From: Bacteroidota bacterium
GTDB taxonomy: Bacteria > Bacteroidota > Bacteroidia > AKYH767-A > OLB10
Assembly: GCA_016717325.1 (NCBI GenBank)
Contig: JADKFV010000041.1
Coordinates: 1-35,044 of the forward strand
Direction: 5' to 3'
Length of the DNA stretch: 35,044 nucleotides
The translations under genes were made by a program, and so were the position numbers. Of the stretch, positions 1 to 7,910 are shown one piece after another (the first letter of the stretch is position 1; the number at the start of each line of letters is the position of its first letter). The notes under the pieces are model-generated. The model made no database searches. It had not been told where the DNA came from and saw only the letters and a list, made by a program, of their open reading frames with translations.

Positions 1-14
1 TACCCGCTACATCA

Positions 15-57
15 TAGCGCATATACAACAACATTCTGCGGATATGCGCTACTTTTT
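15..57 (+). terminator. Rho-independent terminator of an upstream gene outside the window
   Basis: A perfect 10-bp inverted repeat (TAGCGCATAT at 15-24, ATATGCGCTA at 42-51) encloses a 17-nt loop and is followed at once by a T-rich tract (CTTTTTGTTTT). The T tract lies only on the plus-strand side, so the stem should end a plus-strand transcript that enters from the left. The loop is long for an intrinsic terminator, which lowers certainty. The rest of 58-212 is AT-rich and holds nothing I can name. Confidence 0.55.
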
Positions 58-212
58 GTTTTATTCACAATGCAACAATACACATAAATCTTGAAACTCA
101 TTCAAACAAAAGGTATCATTTTAAAAAGTATAGATATACACAATTACGCATTTAGCATTTTTTTATTGAAAGAAATTGGCAGGTTTTGATAAATTATTTT
201 TGTAAGTATTTT

Positions 213-1322
213 TTATTCTGAAAAGCAAGTAAATGTTTTTCCATCGAATTTATATAAGCCGGTGTTCCGGGTGCCTATCCAAATGTTTCCATTTTTATCT
301 TCTATAATGCAGTGTACAAAATATTTACCCATGCCATCTTTGGTGTTAAAATTTTTAAATGTTTTTCCATCGTAGCACCAAATGCCACCGGCACTTTCTA
401 TGGTTGAAATTTTTTCTTCACCGGTAAACCAAATGTTTCCCGATTTATCGGATAGTATACAATTACCAATGCCAATTTTTTGGGTAAAGTTTGTAAAGTT
501 TTTTCCATCGTAAATAAAATTTCCATGGCTTCGGCCACCAAACCATAAGTGTCCTTTTTTATCTTTGGTAATGTAGCGTATCCATCCATCGCCATTGGGC
601 TTATAGCTTGCAATATCCTTTCCATCATAGCGGCAAACGCCTTCCATACCGGGTGGCATGCCCGATGCAAACCAAATGTTTCCATCATTATCTTCTACCA
701 TACTAGCAACCATTTTTAGTTTGAGGCTATCGTTATTTATCACGCCATCGAGGTATAAGAAACGTGAAAAGTTTAATCCGTTATAACAGTAAACCCCATC
801 ACCGGTGCCAAACCAAATTGTTCCGTTTTTATCTTGCAGCATACTCCACACCGAATTTTTAGTCGACTGTTTTGTATAGTAATTGTTGTTTCCATTTGCG
901 GGTCGTACAAAATCGTTAATAGGAAAGCTTGTAAAACTCTTACCATCAAACCGGCATATACCATCGGTGGTGCCGAACCAAATATTGCCGGCTTTGTCTT
1001 CCATCATACACCAAACACAGTTGTTGATCAAGCCATCTTTTGTGGTATAATTATAAAATAATTTTCCATCGTAGCGATACACGCCACTGCCAGTGGTGCC
1101 AAACCAAAGGTTACCTGCCTTGTCTTGCAAACCACAATGCACATTATCGTTTTGTTGTGTGCCTTGCGTATTTATTAATTTCGGTTGTCCCACAGGCATA
1201 ATTTTTTGTTCACTCACCATTTTAGCGGTTTGGTTTGTTTTTACTTGCCCATTGCTTGCATTCACAAAAATTGAAATTGCCAAAAGTGTTGTTGTTAGTT
1301 TCGATAGACAATATTTTTTCAT
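213..1322 (-). CDS. Secreted seven-repeat beta-propeller (two-component regulator propeller type)
   Basis: The 369-residue protein opens with a Sec signal peptide (basic MKKYCLSK, hydrophobic core, likely cut after NASNG). The rest is seven repeats of about 45 residues, each with the pattern D-K-x-G-N-[IL]-W-F-G-T followed by [RC]-[YF]-D-G-K-x-F. This is the Reg_prop repeat that forms seven-bladed propellers in the periplasmic sensor half of hybrid two-component systems. Here there is no membrane anchor, kinase or DNA-binding domain and no T9SS tail, so it is a free-standing sensor-like propeller, probably periplasmic or secreted. The ligand is unknown. It lies 166 bp downstream of the AI-2E gene on the same strand and may be its own unit. 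Family assignment is firm and function is inferred only. Confidence 0.85.
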   Translation of the reverse strand: MKKYCLSKLTTTLLAISIFVNASNGQVKTNQTAKMVSEQKIMPVGQPKLINTQGTQQNDNVHCGLQDKAGNLWFGTTGSGVYRYDGKLFYNYTTKDGLINNCVWCMMEDKAGNIWFGTTDGICRFDGKSFTSFPINDFVRPANGNNNYYTKQSTKNSVWSMLQDKNGTIWFGTGDGVYCYNGLNFSRFLYLDGVINNDSLKLKMVASMVEDNDGNIWFASGMPPGMEGVCRYDGKDIASYKPNGDGWIRYITKDKKGHLWFGGRSHGNFIYDGKNFTNFTQKIGIGNCILSDKSGNIWFTGEEKISTIESAGGIWCYDGKTFKNFNTKDGMGKYFVHCIIEDKNGNIWIGTRNTGLYKFDGKTFTCFSE

Positions 1323-1488
1323 TTTTAAAAGTATTATAAAATGATTAGAGTGGAGGCGCGCTATTTTCTAATTATTATGTTTTAATAAATCTGTAGAACA
1401 CAGTTTGTGATATTTAAGAATACCAGTTAGTTGCTATGTCATCAAGTAAATGATTTTACCTGATAATTAATTTTGATAAGAGAAGTTA

Positions 1489-2565
1489 CTATTTGTTATT
1501 CTTACCATCGCCCAACATCATGGATATTGTTTTTAAGCTTTCGGTGCGATCGGCTATTAATTTTATAATGCTTACAAATGGAATAAATAAAATCATTCCT
1601 GCTGCTCCCCACAAAATGCCACCGGCAACAATTGTTACTATTAAAACGAGCGAATTGATTTTTAATCTGCTACCAACAGCAAATGGAAATATTATATATG
1701 CTTCGGCTAACTGAACAATTGCAAAAACAAATATTACCGCAACAGGATACCAAATGGAATCGAAAGCAATCCATGCAAATGTGATGGGTAAAAGTGCGGC
1801 TATCATAATACCTACATAAGGAATAAAGGTAAGTATGGAGGCAATAAAACCAAAAAGAACAGGGTGGGGGATACCGATTATAGCAAGCCCAATACTGTTT
1901 AATATACCTACTATTAAATAAACCAACATCATACCTTTTATAAAATTATAATAGGCATGAATTGTTTCAATAAGAATTTCGTGAATTGCCATCTTGTTGC
2001 CTGTTGGAAAAAGCTGATAAATAACATTGGAAAGCAATCTGCGGTGAAATAATATGAGCGAAGAGAAAATCAGAATTAAAATAAGCAGGAAAATAGATTC
2101 AGAAAAGGAGTAAGCAGTATTTTGCAAAAAAGGAATAATTTGTGAGCCTAAATTGCCGATAAAATTTTCAATGAATTCCAGTTGTCTTTCTAAACTTACT
2201 CCTATTCGCTCAACTAAAAAAACGCTCAATTGAGTTTTTGTTTCCAGAAGTTTTAATTTTAATGTTTGCCATTCTTGCGAAAATTGCATCAATTGTGTGA
2301 GCAGCAAATAAATAATTACGCCAAACATAATTGCCACCAACAACATTAACACCAGGATTGAAATACCCTTGTTGATACCTTTCTTTTCCATGCCCTTGCA
2401 TAGAGGATAAAGAATAAAACTAATGAGCATGGCAAAACTCAAAGGAATAAAAAGTGTTCTGCCAAAATAAAGCACAATACTTGTCAATACCGTAAACTGC
2501 AAAATTTCGAGAATAGAATATTTTTTATTCGACTGTATTGTAACAGGTATACGTGGAATTTCCAT
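1489..2565 (-). CDS. AI-2E family transporter (PerM/UPF0118-type membrane protein)
   Basis: The 358-residue protein has the hydrophobic layout of the AI-2E/PerM family: paired N-terminal membrane segments (about residues 24-55 and 66-92), an amphipathic central region with the family-typical stretch around VERIGVSLERQLEFIENF, and C-terminal segments including the PHPVLFGFIASILTFIPYVG block, one of the most conserved parts of the family, and GGILWGAAGMILFIP. Length is normal (340-370 residues). Characterised relatives export autoinducer-2 or act as sodium/proton antiporters, so the substrate cannot be read from sequence. It starts 107 bp after the stop of the carbonic anhydrase-like gene on the same strand, so co-transcription is possible but unproven. 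Confidence 0.88.
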   Translation of the reverse strand: MEIPRIPVTIQSNKKYSILEILQFTVLTSIVLYFGRTLFIPLSFAMLISFILYPLCKGMEKKGINKGISILVLMLLVAIMFGVIIYLLLTQLMQFSQEWQTLKLKLLETKTQLSVFLVERIGVSLERQLEFIENFIGNLGSQIIPFLQNTAYSFSESIFLLILILIFSSLILFHRRLLSNVIYQLFPTGNKMAIHEILIETIHAYYNFIKGMMLVYLIVGILNSIGLAIIGIPHPVLFGFIASILTFIPYVGIMIAALLPITFAWIAFDSIWYPVAVIFVFAIVQLAEAYIIFPFAVGSRLKINSLVLIVTIVAGGILWGAAGMILFIPFVSIIKLIADRTESLKTISMMLGDGKNNK

Positions 2566-2672
2566 TGTTATAGTTTAGTTTTTCCTTTTCCTTTTAAACT
2601 GATATTCGGGTAAGTATTAATACAGGCTTTTATTCATTAAAATAATTTATTGGCAACTTTTTATTTGCGTTA

Positions 2673-3413
2673 TCACACTTTCTCCATATAATTTGTTCTT
2701 CTGCCGGTCTTCAAATCGATTACAATAAATTTTCGGGCTTCGTTAAACGAGCCTACATCCGAATCACTATTAATATGAATTGCTCCTAACAGAATGAGAA
2801 ATTTGCAGTTGTATTTTGTGCCGGCTACCAATTCTTCCATTCGTTTGTCTATGGCTTCGTATATAACCTCTGTTGCTTCTTTAAGTGGAAATTTTGCCGA
2901 TAAAATTCTTTCACTTCCGTTGAATAATATTTGTTCGATGGTATTCATTTGATAATCCAGTTCGGTAACTTTTCCTTCCGTTATTAATTTATTCGTCAGC
3001 TTATTTAAAGCACCTTTTGCCGCACCACAACATCCACTATTTTTAGCCTGGCCGTGTCTGTGAATTTCGCCTATAGTTCCGTCTTTTGTTATACCAATGT
3101 GTGGACCATAATAAATGGCCACGGCACCTTCGTCCGGAACATGACTGGCAAAAGCGCCCATCCCTGTGAGTCCTGTAAATGGAAAGCCATCTAAACCACC
3201 CATTTTAAAAGGGCCTAAAAACTCTTGTGTTCGCACAGGATATTGAATGCTGTTAACATCATCGCTACAAATGCTATCGGCCAACATCACCTGCGAAGGT
3301 TCCAAATCTAATTGGCTTTCAACAAAGTCTATAAAATTATTCACACTATCGATTGTTGTATTTGCATTTGGATAATGCTGGCGGATGATGGCTAATTTGT
3401 CTTTCTTTTTCAT
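2673..3413 (-). CDS. LCIB/LCIC-type beta-carbonic anhydrase homologue
   Basis: The 246-residue soluble protein matches the family of the algal limiting-CO2-inducible protein LCIB, whose members have a beta-carbonic anhydrase fold and interconvert CO2 and bicarbonate. Recognisable parts are ICSDD at about residue 48, a glycine/phenylalanine-rich loop (GLDGFPFTGLTGMGAF, 73-88), ASHVPDEG (89-96), YYGPHIGI (101-108) and GCCGAAKGAL (127-136). Candidate zinc ligands are Cys49, His91 and Cys128 or Cys129, with Asp51 as nearby acid. I assign these by motif, not by structure. There is no signal peptide, so it should be cytoplasmic. It starts 36 bp after the bestrophin gene stop on the same strand, so the two are probably one operon. 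A hypothetical-protein label would be the likely automatic annotation. Confidence 0.78.
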   Translation of the reverse strand: MKKKDKLAIIRQHYPNANTTIDSVNNFIDFVESQLDLEPSQVMLADSICSDDVNSIQYPVRTQEFLGPFKMGGLDGFPFTGLTGMGAFASHVPDEGAVAIYYGPHIGITKDGTIGEIHRHGQAKNSGCCGAAKGALNKLTNKLITEGKVTELDYQMNTIEQILFNGSERILSAKFPLKEATEVIYEAIDKRMEELVAGTKYNCKFLILLGAIHINSDSDVGSFNEARKFIVIDLKTGRRTNYMEKV

Positions 3414-3449
3414 ATATTTATTTCAAAAATTAATTGCTTGTTTCTGGCT

Positions 3450-4435
3450 CTAAAGTAATACATCATTAAAGGGTTCTATTTTAGGAGGAAGATTTGTTTC
3501 GTCCAGCATTTCTAAAATATCTATTTCTATATTTCTTACAATGGTTGAGATAGGAGTGTCGGCAGCGCCATTGTCGAAGGGATTTTCGCTCGATTCGCCA
3601 ATTTGTTCCATGGTCATAAACACCCACGAAATAAGAACTGCAAAAGGGACAACAAGCCAGATACCATGCTCTCCCAATTTGCCCATTTCGGTTAACAGCG
3701 CAAAGGGCAACAGAAAAATAAACAGTTGCACAAATAGTCTGCTAAACAAACTATATTGACGAAACAATGGTGTATTTTTTATACGTTCACATCCACCTTG
3801 CAGATTATATAATTCAGCAAGCAATTTGGTAAGGTCACTGTGTTCATACTCGTCAATTATTTTTTCGCGCTTTAGTTTTGTAATCTGATTAGTCTGGTAT
3901 TTTAAAGTATAGCTCGCAATGTTTCCTTTATGTTTTACTTTTTCAAATATTTCTTTCTTATCTAATTTTTCAAACAGGGCTTCAATAGCTATATCAAACT
4001 CTTTAATTTCTTCCGAAGCAGAAACATACTGTTTGTGATAGTCTTCTCTATTGGTTGCCCAGGAATAGTTTTGCGTAATTGTAAACGCAGAATATTGATG
4101 TAAGCAATGTGGCGATTAAGAAAGTCTTTTTGTCTTGTTTTATCGTCAACAAGTGAAATATACAAGGCTGCTAAAATGCGACTGGTATTAGTAATTCCGC
4201 CCCACAAACGCCTGGCTTCCCATAGTCTGTCGTATGCCTGATTATTTTTAAAACCAACGTAAAACGCTACAGCAGTTCCAATAGTTGCAACCGGCAAAAA
4301 CGGAATGGCAATTATTTTCAAACCTAAAAATTGGTACAGCATAACAACAATTATACTCAGGACAAATGTTTGTAATACGTTTTTTCGGGCGAACAACCAT
4401 ATACCCTCAAATGTAAGTTTCTTATTTATTAGCAT
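3450..4435 (-). pseudogene. Bestrophin-family anion channel, disrupted by one frameshift
   Basis: The N-terminal frame (4435 down to 3989) encodes a membrane segment (VLQTFVLSIIVVMLYQFLGL) and the bestrophin hallmark NQAYDRLWEARRLWGGI. The C-terminal frame (stop at 3450) encodes FSRLFVQLFIFLLPFALL, a last membrane segment, and the family tail with ENPFDN. The frame of the second part is open from about 4061 downward. Inserting one base at 4061-4063 joins them through TIPWATNREDYHKQY into a protein of about 328 residues, the usual bacterial bestrophin length. Bestrophins are pentameric channels for chloride and bicarbonate. The frame break is either a sequencing error or a recent null mutation, since the downstream reading frame shows no further decay. 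It is followed 36 bp later by the LCIB-type gene. Confidence 0.85.
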
Positions 4436-4740
4436 AGGTTTCCTTTAGTTTTTTTTATTTTTTTTTAGTGCACGGCTTTGTCATTGTAAAAACAACATAG
4501 TGTGATAACTGGATTGACCAAAACTACACTTTAATAACCTAAAGTAAAAAAAAGAATTCTTGGATTGTGTTGTTCTAGTTTGGTAAAAAAAACATAAACC
4601 CATCGCGTAGCTGCTTTCAACAAATAGAAATATCAAGTTTAGGTTGCAACATCGATGTAGGAAATGTTGTGTGCTTTATTGATGCATTAGTTTGTAAACT
4701 CGAATCAGGGAAGTTGGAATTTGAAAGAGAAATTCTTTCT
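4436..4740. other. Intergenic, no gene seen
   Basis: AT-rich spacer upstream of the bestrophin gene. A CAAAACTA at 4519-4526 reads TAGTTTTG on the minus strand, a fit to the Bacteroidota TAnnTTTG promoter box, and could start the bestrophin transcript about 75 nt before its ATG. No convincing upstream partner box was seen. Nothing else is supportable. Confidence 0.3.
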
Positions 4741-5213
4741 GCGTCAGCCCATAATTGCCGTCCGATTTATCAGACGGAATAAATATTTTTCATTAGGCTT
4801 TAGCAAAAATTATGTTGCCACACCTGCCCCGACCGCAGTGTCAGGGAATGCACGAATGAATTCCGAATAATTTCTTAACACAAAGACGCAAAGGTACAAA
4901 GTTGTTTTTCGCGTCAGCATTCATTGCCGTCCGATTTATCGGACGGATTAAACAATTTGCATTAAGCTTTAGCAAAAATTATGTTGCCACACCTGCCCCG
5001 ACCGCAGTGTCAGGGAATGCACGAATGAATACCGAATAATTTCTTGCCACAAAGACGCAAAGGCACAAAGTTTTATTTCGCGTCAGCATTCATTGCCGTC
5101 CGATTTATCGGACGGATTAAATAATTTGCATTAGGCTTTAGTAAAAATTATGTTGCCACACCTGCCCCGACCGCAGTGTCAGGGAATGCACGAATGAATG
5201 CCGAATAATTTCT
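4741..5213. repeat. 169-bp tandem direct repeat, about 2.8 copies
   Basis: The landmark GCCGTCCGATTTATC begins at 4757, 4926 and 5095, giving a period of 169 bp twice. Each copy runs from GCGTCAG through a hairpin CCGTCCGAT-TT-ATCGGACGG (9-bp arms, perfect in copies 2 and 3, one mismatch in copy 1), then TTTAGCAAAAATTATGTTGCCACACC or its near-match, a GC-rich stretch, GGGAATGCACGAATGAAT and, in copies 1 and 2, ACAAAGACGCAAAGG. Copy 3 stops after GAATAATTTCT, at about 5213. The copies differ at only a few positions, so amplification is recent or maintained. No protein is supportable across it. It sits directly upstream of the cbb3 promoter. Confidence 0.9.
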
Positions 5214-5310
5214 GGTTCATTTAGTCTAACTTTCGAACCACTCATACCAATAAAAAAAACAAAGGTGAATGAGGACTCTACAGCGGGAAAATTTTCCACC
5301 AAATCATATT

Positions 5311-5377
5311 CATGACATTTATCATGTTTTTGTATAACATAGGTCATGTTCCTATATTATATCTCCACATACTTTTG
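5311..5377 (+). promoter_or_regulatory. cbb3 operon promoter with FNR/CRP-like palindrome
   Basis: The palindrome CATGA-N6-TCATG (5311-5326, centre 5318.5) is followed by AACA-N7-TGTT (5336-5350) and by TACTTTTG (5370-5377), a fit to the Bacteroidota TAnnTTTG box. The same three elements occur in the same register at 28911-28977. The TAnnTTTG box ends only 8 bp before the ccoS ATG, so the transcript would be nearly leaderless. Crp/FNR-type activators commonly bind palindromes of this size upstream of oxidase genes. That this is such a site is inference. Confidence 0.6.
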
Positions 5378-5385
5378 CCACCATT

Positions 5386-5556
5386 ATGAGTGTAATAATA
5401 GTTCTAATAGCCGTGAGTCTAACCGTTGCAGTAGCGTTTCTCATTTCGTTTTTATGGGCAGTGCGCAGCGGCCAATACGAAGATGATTATACACCATCGG
5501 TGCGTATGTTATTTGATAACGAAGCACCTGAAAAAAATACCCCCGAAGAAAAGTGA
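5386..5556 (+). CDS. ccoS: CcoS, cbb3-type oxidase assembly protein
   Basis: A 56-residue protein from the ATG at 5386. It has one N-terminal membrane helix (VIIVLIAVSLTVAVAFLISF), then the family-typical LWAVRSGQYEDDYTPSVRML and a short acidic tail. CcoS is needed for cofactor (heme b and CuB) insertion into the cbb3 oxidase in studied bacteria. It is the first gene after the promoter, 33 bp before ccoNO. In many Bacteroidota the copper ATPase gene ccoI lies just upstream of ccoS, but here that position holds tandem repeats. Size, sequence and context agree well. Confidence 0.9.
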   Translation: MSVIIVLIAVSLTVAVAFLISFLWAVRSGQYEDDYTPSVRMLFDNEAPEKNTPEEK

Positions 5557-5589
5557 TTTTTATGTTGAATATTAAATTTTAAACCGTTT

Positions 5590-7716
5590 ATGACATTAGA
5601 ACAATTTAGTTATGACAATAAGATTGTCCGCAACTTTGCCGTTGCCACTATGGTATGGGGCATTGTTGCTATGTTGGTAGGTTTGCTCATTGCCTTACAA
5701 TTGCCGTTTCCGGGATTGAACTTCGATGCGCATACTACCTTTGGTCGCTTACGACCGTTGCACACCAATGCAGTAATTTTTGCTTTTGTGGGCAATGGTA
5801 TGTTTATGGGTGTGTACTACTCGTTGCAGCGGCTTATGAAGGCGCGCATGTTTAGCGATGTGCTTAGTAAAATCCATTTTTGGGGATGGCAATTAATTAT
5901 TGTGAGTGCTGCACTCACGTTGCCATTTGGTATTACTGCCGGTAAGGAGTATGCCGAGCTCGAGTGGCCTATCGACATTGCCATTGCATTAATATGGGTA
6001 GTGTTTGGCATCAACATGTTTGGCACTATTATAAAGCGCAGAGAGCGACATTTATATGTGGCAGTATGGTTTTATATTGCCACTGTTGTAACTGTTGCAG
6101 TGTTGCATATTGTAAATTCAATAGAGTTGCCAATAAGTTTAACAAAAAGCTATTCGGTGTATGCCGGTGTGCAGGATGCATTGGTGCAATGGTGGTATGG
6201 TCACAACGCTGTGGCGTTTTTTCTTACTACTCCTTTCCTGGGTTTGATGTATTACTTTTTGCCTAAAGCTGTTAATCGTCCGGTGTATTCTTACCGGTTA
6301 TCGATTATACATTTTTGGGCATTAATATTTTTATACATATGGGCCGGCCCGCATCATTTATTATACACTGCTTTACCCGATTGGGCACAATCGCTTGGTG
6401 TTGTTTTTTCGGTAATGTTGATTGCACCATCGTGGGGCGGTATGATAAACGGATTGCTCACACTGCGTGGCGCATGGGATAAAGTGCGCGACAATGTAGA
6501 ACTGAAGTTTTTTGTAGTGGCTGTAACAGCCTATGGAATGGCCACTTTCGAAGGGCCATTGCTTTCATTAAAATCTGTAAACGCAGTTGCGCATTTTACC
6601 GACTGGATAGTTGGGCACGTTCACATTGGTGGAATGGGGTGGAATGGTTTTCTAACGTTCGGAATTTTATATTGGCTTATTCCACGCATTTATAACACAT
6701 CATTATTTTCGAAAAAATTGGCCGGCTTCCATTTTTGGATTGGCACTCTGGGAATAATGTTTTATGCCATACCTATGTACTTTGCAGGATTTACACAACA
6801 CTTTATGTGGAAAGAATTTACCGAAGATGGTGTGTTGCGTTACCCCAATTTTTTAGAAACTGTAGTGCAAATTGTTCCTATGTATAAGCTTCGTGCATTG
6901 GGAGGTTTCCTTTATTTAACCGGTGCATTGGTGATGGTTTATAATCTTGTAAAAACTGCATATAGTGGAAAATTAATTGCCAACGAAGCAGCCGAAGCAG
7001 CTGCACTCGAAAAAGTATATGTTGCCCACGATGGCAGTCATTGGCATCGTTGGATTGAGCGCAAGCCTGTTCAATTGTTGATTGCAAGTTTGGTAGTAAT
7101 ATTAATTGGTGGTATGGTAGAGTTGATACCAACGTTTATGGTAAAATCCAATGTGCCCACTATTGCAAGTGTACACCCATATACACCACTCGAGTTGCAG
7201 GGTCGTGATATTTATGTGCGCGAAGGATGTTACACATGCCACTCACAGATGATACGTCCGTTCCGTTTCGAAACCGAGCGATACGGTGAGTATAGCAAGC
7301 CCGGAGAATTTGTGTACGATCATCCTTTTCAATGGGGCAGTAAACGTACCGGTCCCGATTTGCATCGCGAAGGTGGCAGGTATCCAAACTCGTGGCATTA
7401 CAATCATATGGAAGACCCACGCACCATGTCGCCCGGAAGTATAATGCCGCCATATGCATTTATGATCGAAGATGATTTGGACACTACAACTACAGCCGCA
7501 AAAATTCGTGCTATGCAAACTTTAGGTGTTCCTTATCCTGAAGGTTATGATGCAAAAGCAAATGCCGACTTAATGAAACAAGCCGATGCTATAAGTGCTA
7601 ACTTATTGAAAGATGGAATAAAAGTAATGAGCAATAAAGAGATAGTAGCCATTATAGCATATCTGCAAAGAATGGGTACCGATATTAAAGGAGAAAAAAA
7701 TGTTGAACAAAAATAA
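5590..7716 (+). CDS. ccoNO: Fused CcoN-CcoO, catalytic and monoheme subunits of cbb3 cytochrome c oxidase
   Basis: The 708-residue protein joins two subunits usually encoded separately. Residues 1-460 are CcoN, the heme-copper core with about 12 membrane helices that reduces O2 to water. Likely metal ligands are His58 (LHTN), His205 (WWYGHNAV), His255/His256 (GPHHLLYT) and the HVH pair at 343-345 (VGHVHIGGMGWNG). From about 495 comes a membrane anchor and CcoO with one heme c site (Cys547, Cys550, His551 in GCYTCHSQM) and probable axial Met619 in SIMPPYAF. The CcoNO fusion is common in Bacteroidota. The stop is 11 bp before the ccoQ-like gene, and the operon is tightly packed. Confidence 0.97.
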   Translation: MTLEQFSYDNKIVRNFAVATMVWGIVAMLVGLLIALQLPFPGLNFDAHTTFGRLRPLHTNAVIFAFVGNGMFMGVYYSLQRLMKARMFSDVLSKIHFWGWQLIIVSAALTLPFGITAGKEYAELEWPIDIAIALIWVVFGINMFGTIIKRRERHLYVAVWFYIATVVTVAVLHIVNSIELPISLTKSYSVYAGVQDALVQWWYGHNAVAFFLTTPFLGLMYYFLPKAVNRPVYSYRLSIIHFWALIFLYIWAGPHHLLYTALPDWAQSLGVVFSVMLIAPSWGGMINGLLTLRGAWDKVRDNVELKFFVVAVTAYGMATFEGPLLSLKSVNAVAHFTDWIVGHVHIGGMGWNGFLTFGILYWLIPRIYNTSLFSKKLAGFHFWIGTLGIMFYAIPMYFAGFTQHFMWKEFTEDGVLRYPNFLETVVQIVPMYKLRALGGFLYLTGALVMVYNLVKTAYSGKLIANEAAEAAALEKVYVAHDGSHWHRWIERKPVQLLIASLVVILIGGMVELIPTFMVKSNVPTIASVHPYTPLELQGRDIYVREGCYTCHSQMIRPFRFETERYGEYSKPGEFVYDHPFQWGSKRTGPDLHREGGRYPNSWHYNHMEDPRTMSPGSIMPPYAFMIEDDLDTTTTAAKIRAMQTLGVPYPEGYDAKANADLMKQADAISANLLKDGIKVMSNKEIVAIIAYLQRMGTDIKGEKNVEQK

Positions 7717-7727
7717 AATCAATAACC

Positions 7728-7901
7728 ATGTATAAAGAAGTTTTATCAAGTATAAATAATATAAGCATTTACCCGGTGTTTTCGTTCACAGTATTTTTTA
7801 TTTTCTTTTCAATGATAGCAGTGTGGGTAATAAGATCGAAAAAAGAAGATTTCGATGCAGTAAGTAATATTCCATTAAACGACAATAATCAAACTTATTA
7901 A
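7728..7901 (+). CDS. ccoQ: CcoQ-like small membrane subunit of cbb3 oxidase
   Basis: A 57-residue protein from the ATG at 7728. It has one membrane helix (about residues 16-36, PVFSFTVFFIFFSMIAVWVI) followed by a positively charged then acidic tail (RSKKEDFDAVSNIPL). This is the usual layout of CcoQ, which stabilises the oxidase complex. CcoQ sequences are poorly conserved, so the call rests on size, topology and the position between ccoNO and ccoP. It ends 9 bp before ccoP. Confidence 0.82.
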   Translation: MYKEVLSSINNISIYPVFSFTVFFIFFSMIAVWVIRSKKEDFDAVSNIPLNDNNQTY

Positions 7902-7910
7902 ATTACGATT

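Noticed and set aside
5138..5347. Minus-strand open frame of 69 codons
   Set aside because: It runs from the third tandem repeat copy across the cbb3 promoter elements. Its sequence has no protein-like character, and the overlap with repeat and operator explains its presence.
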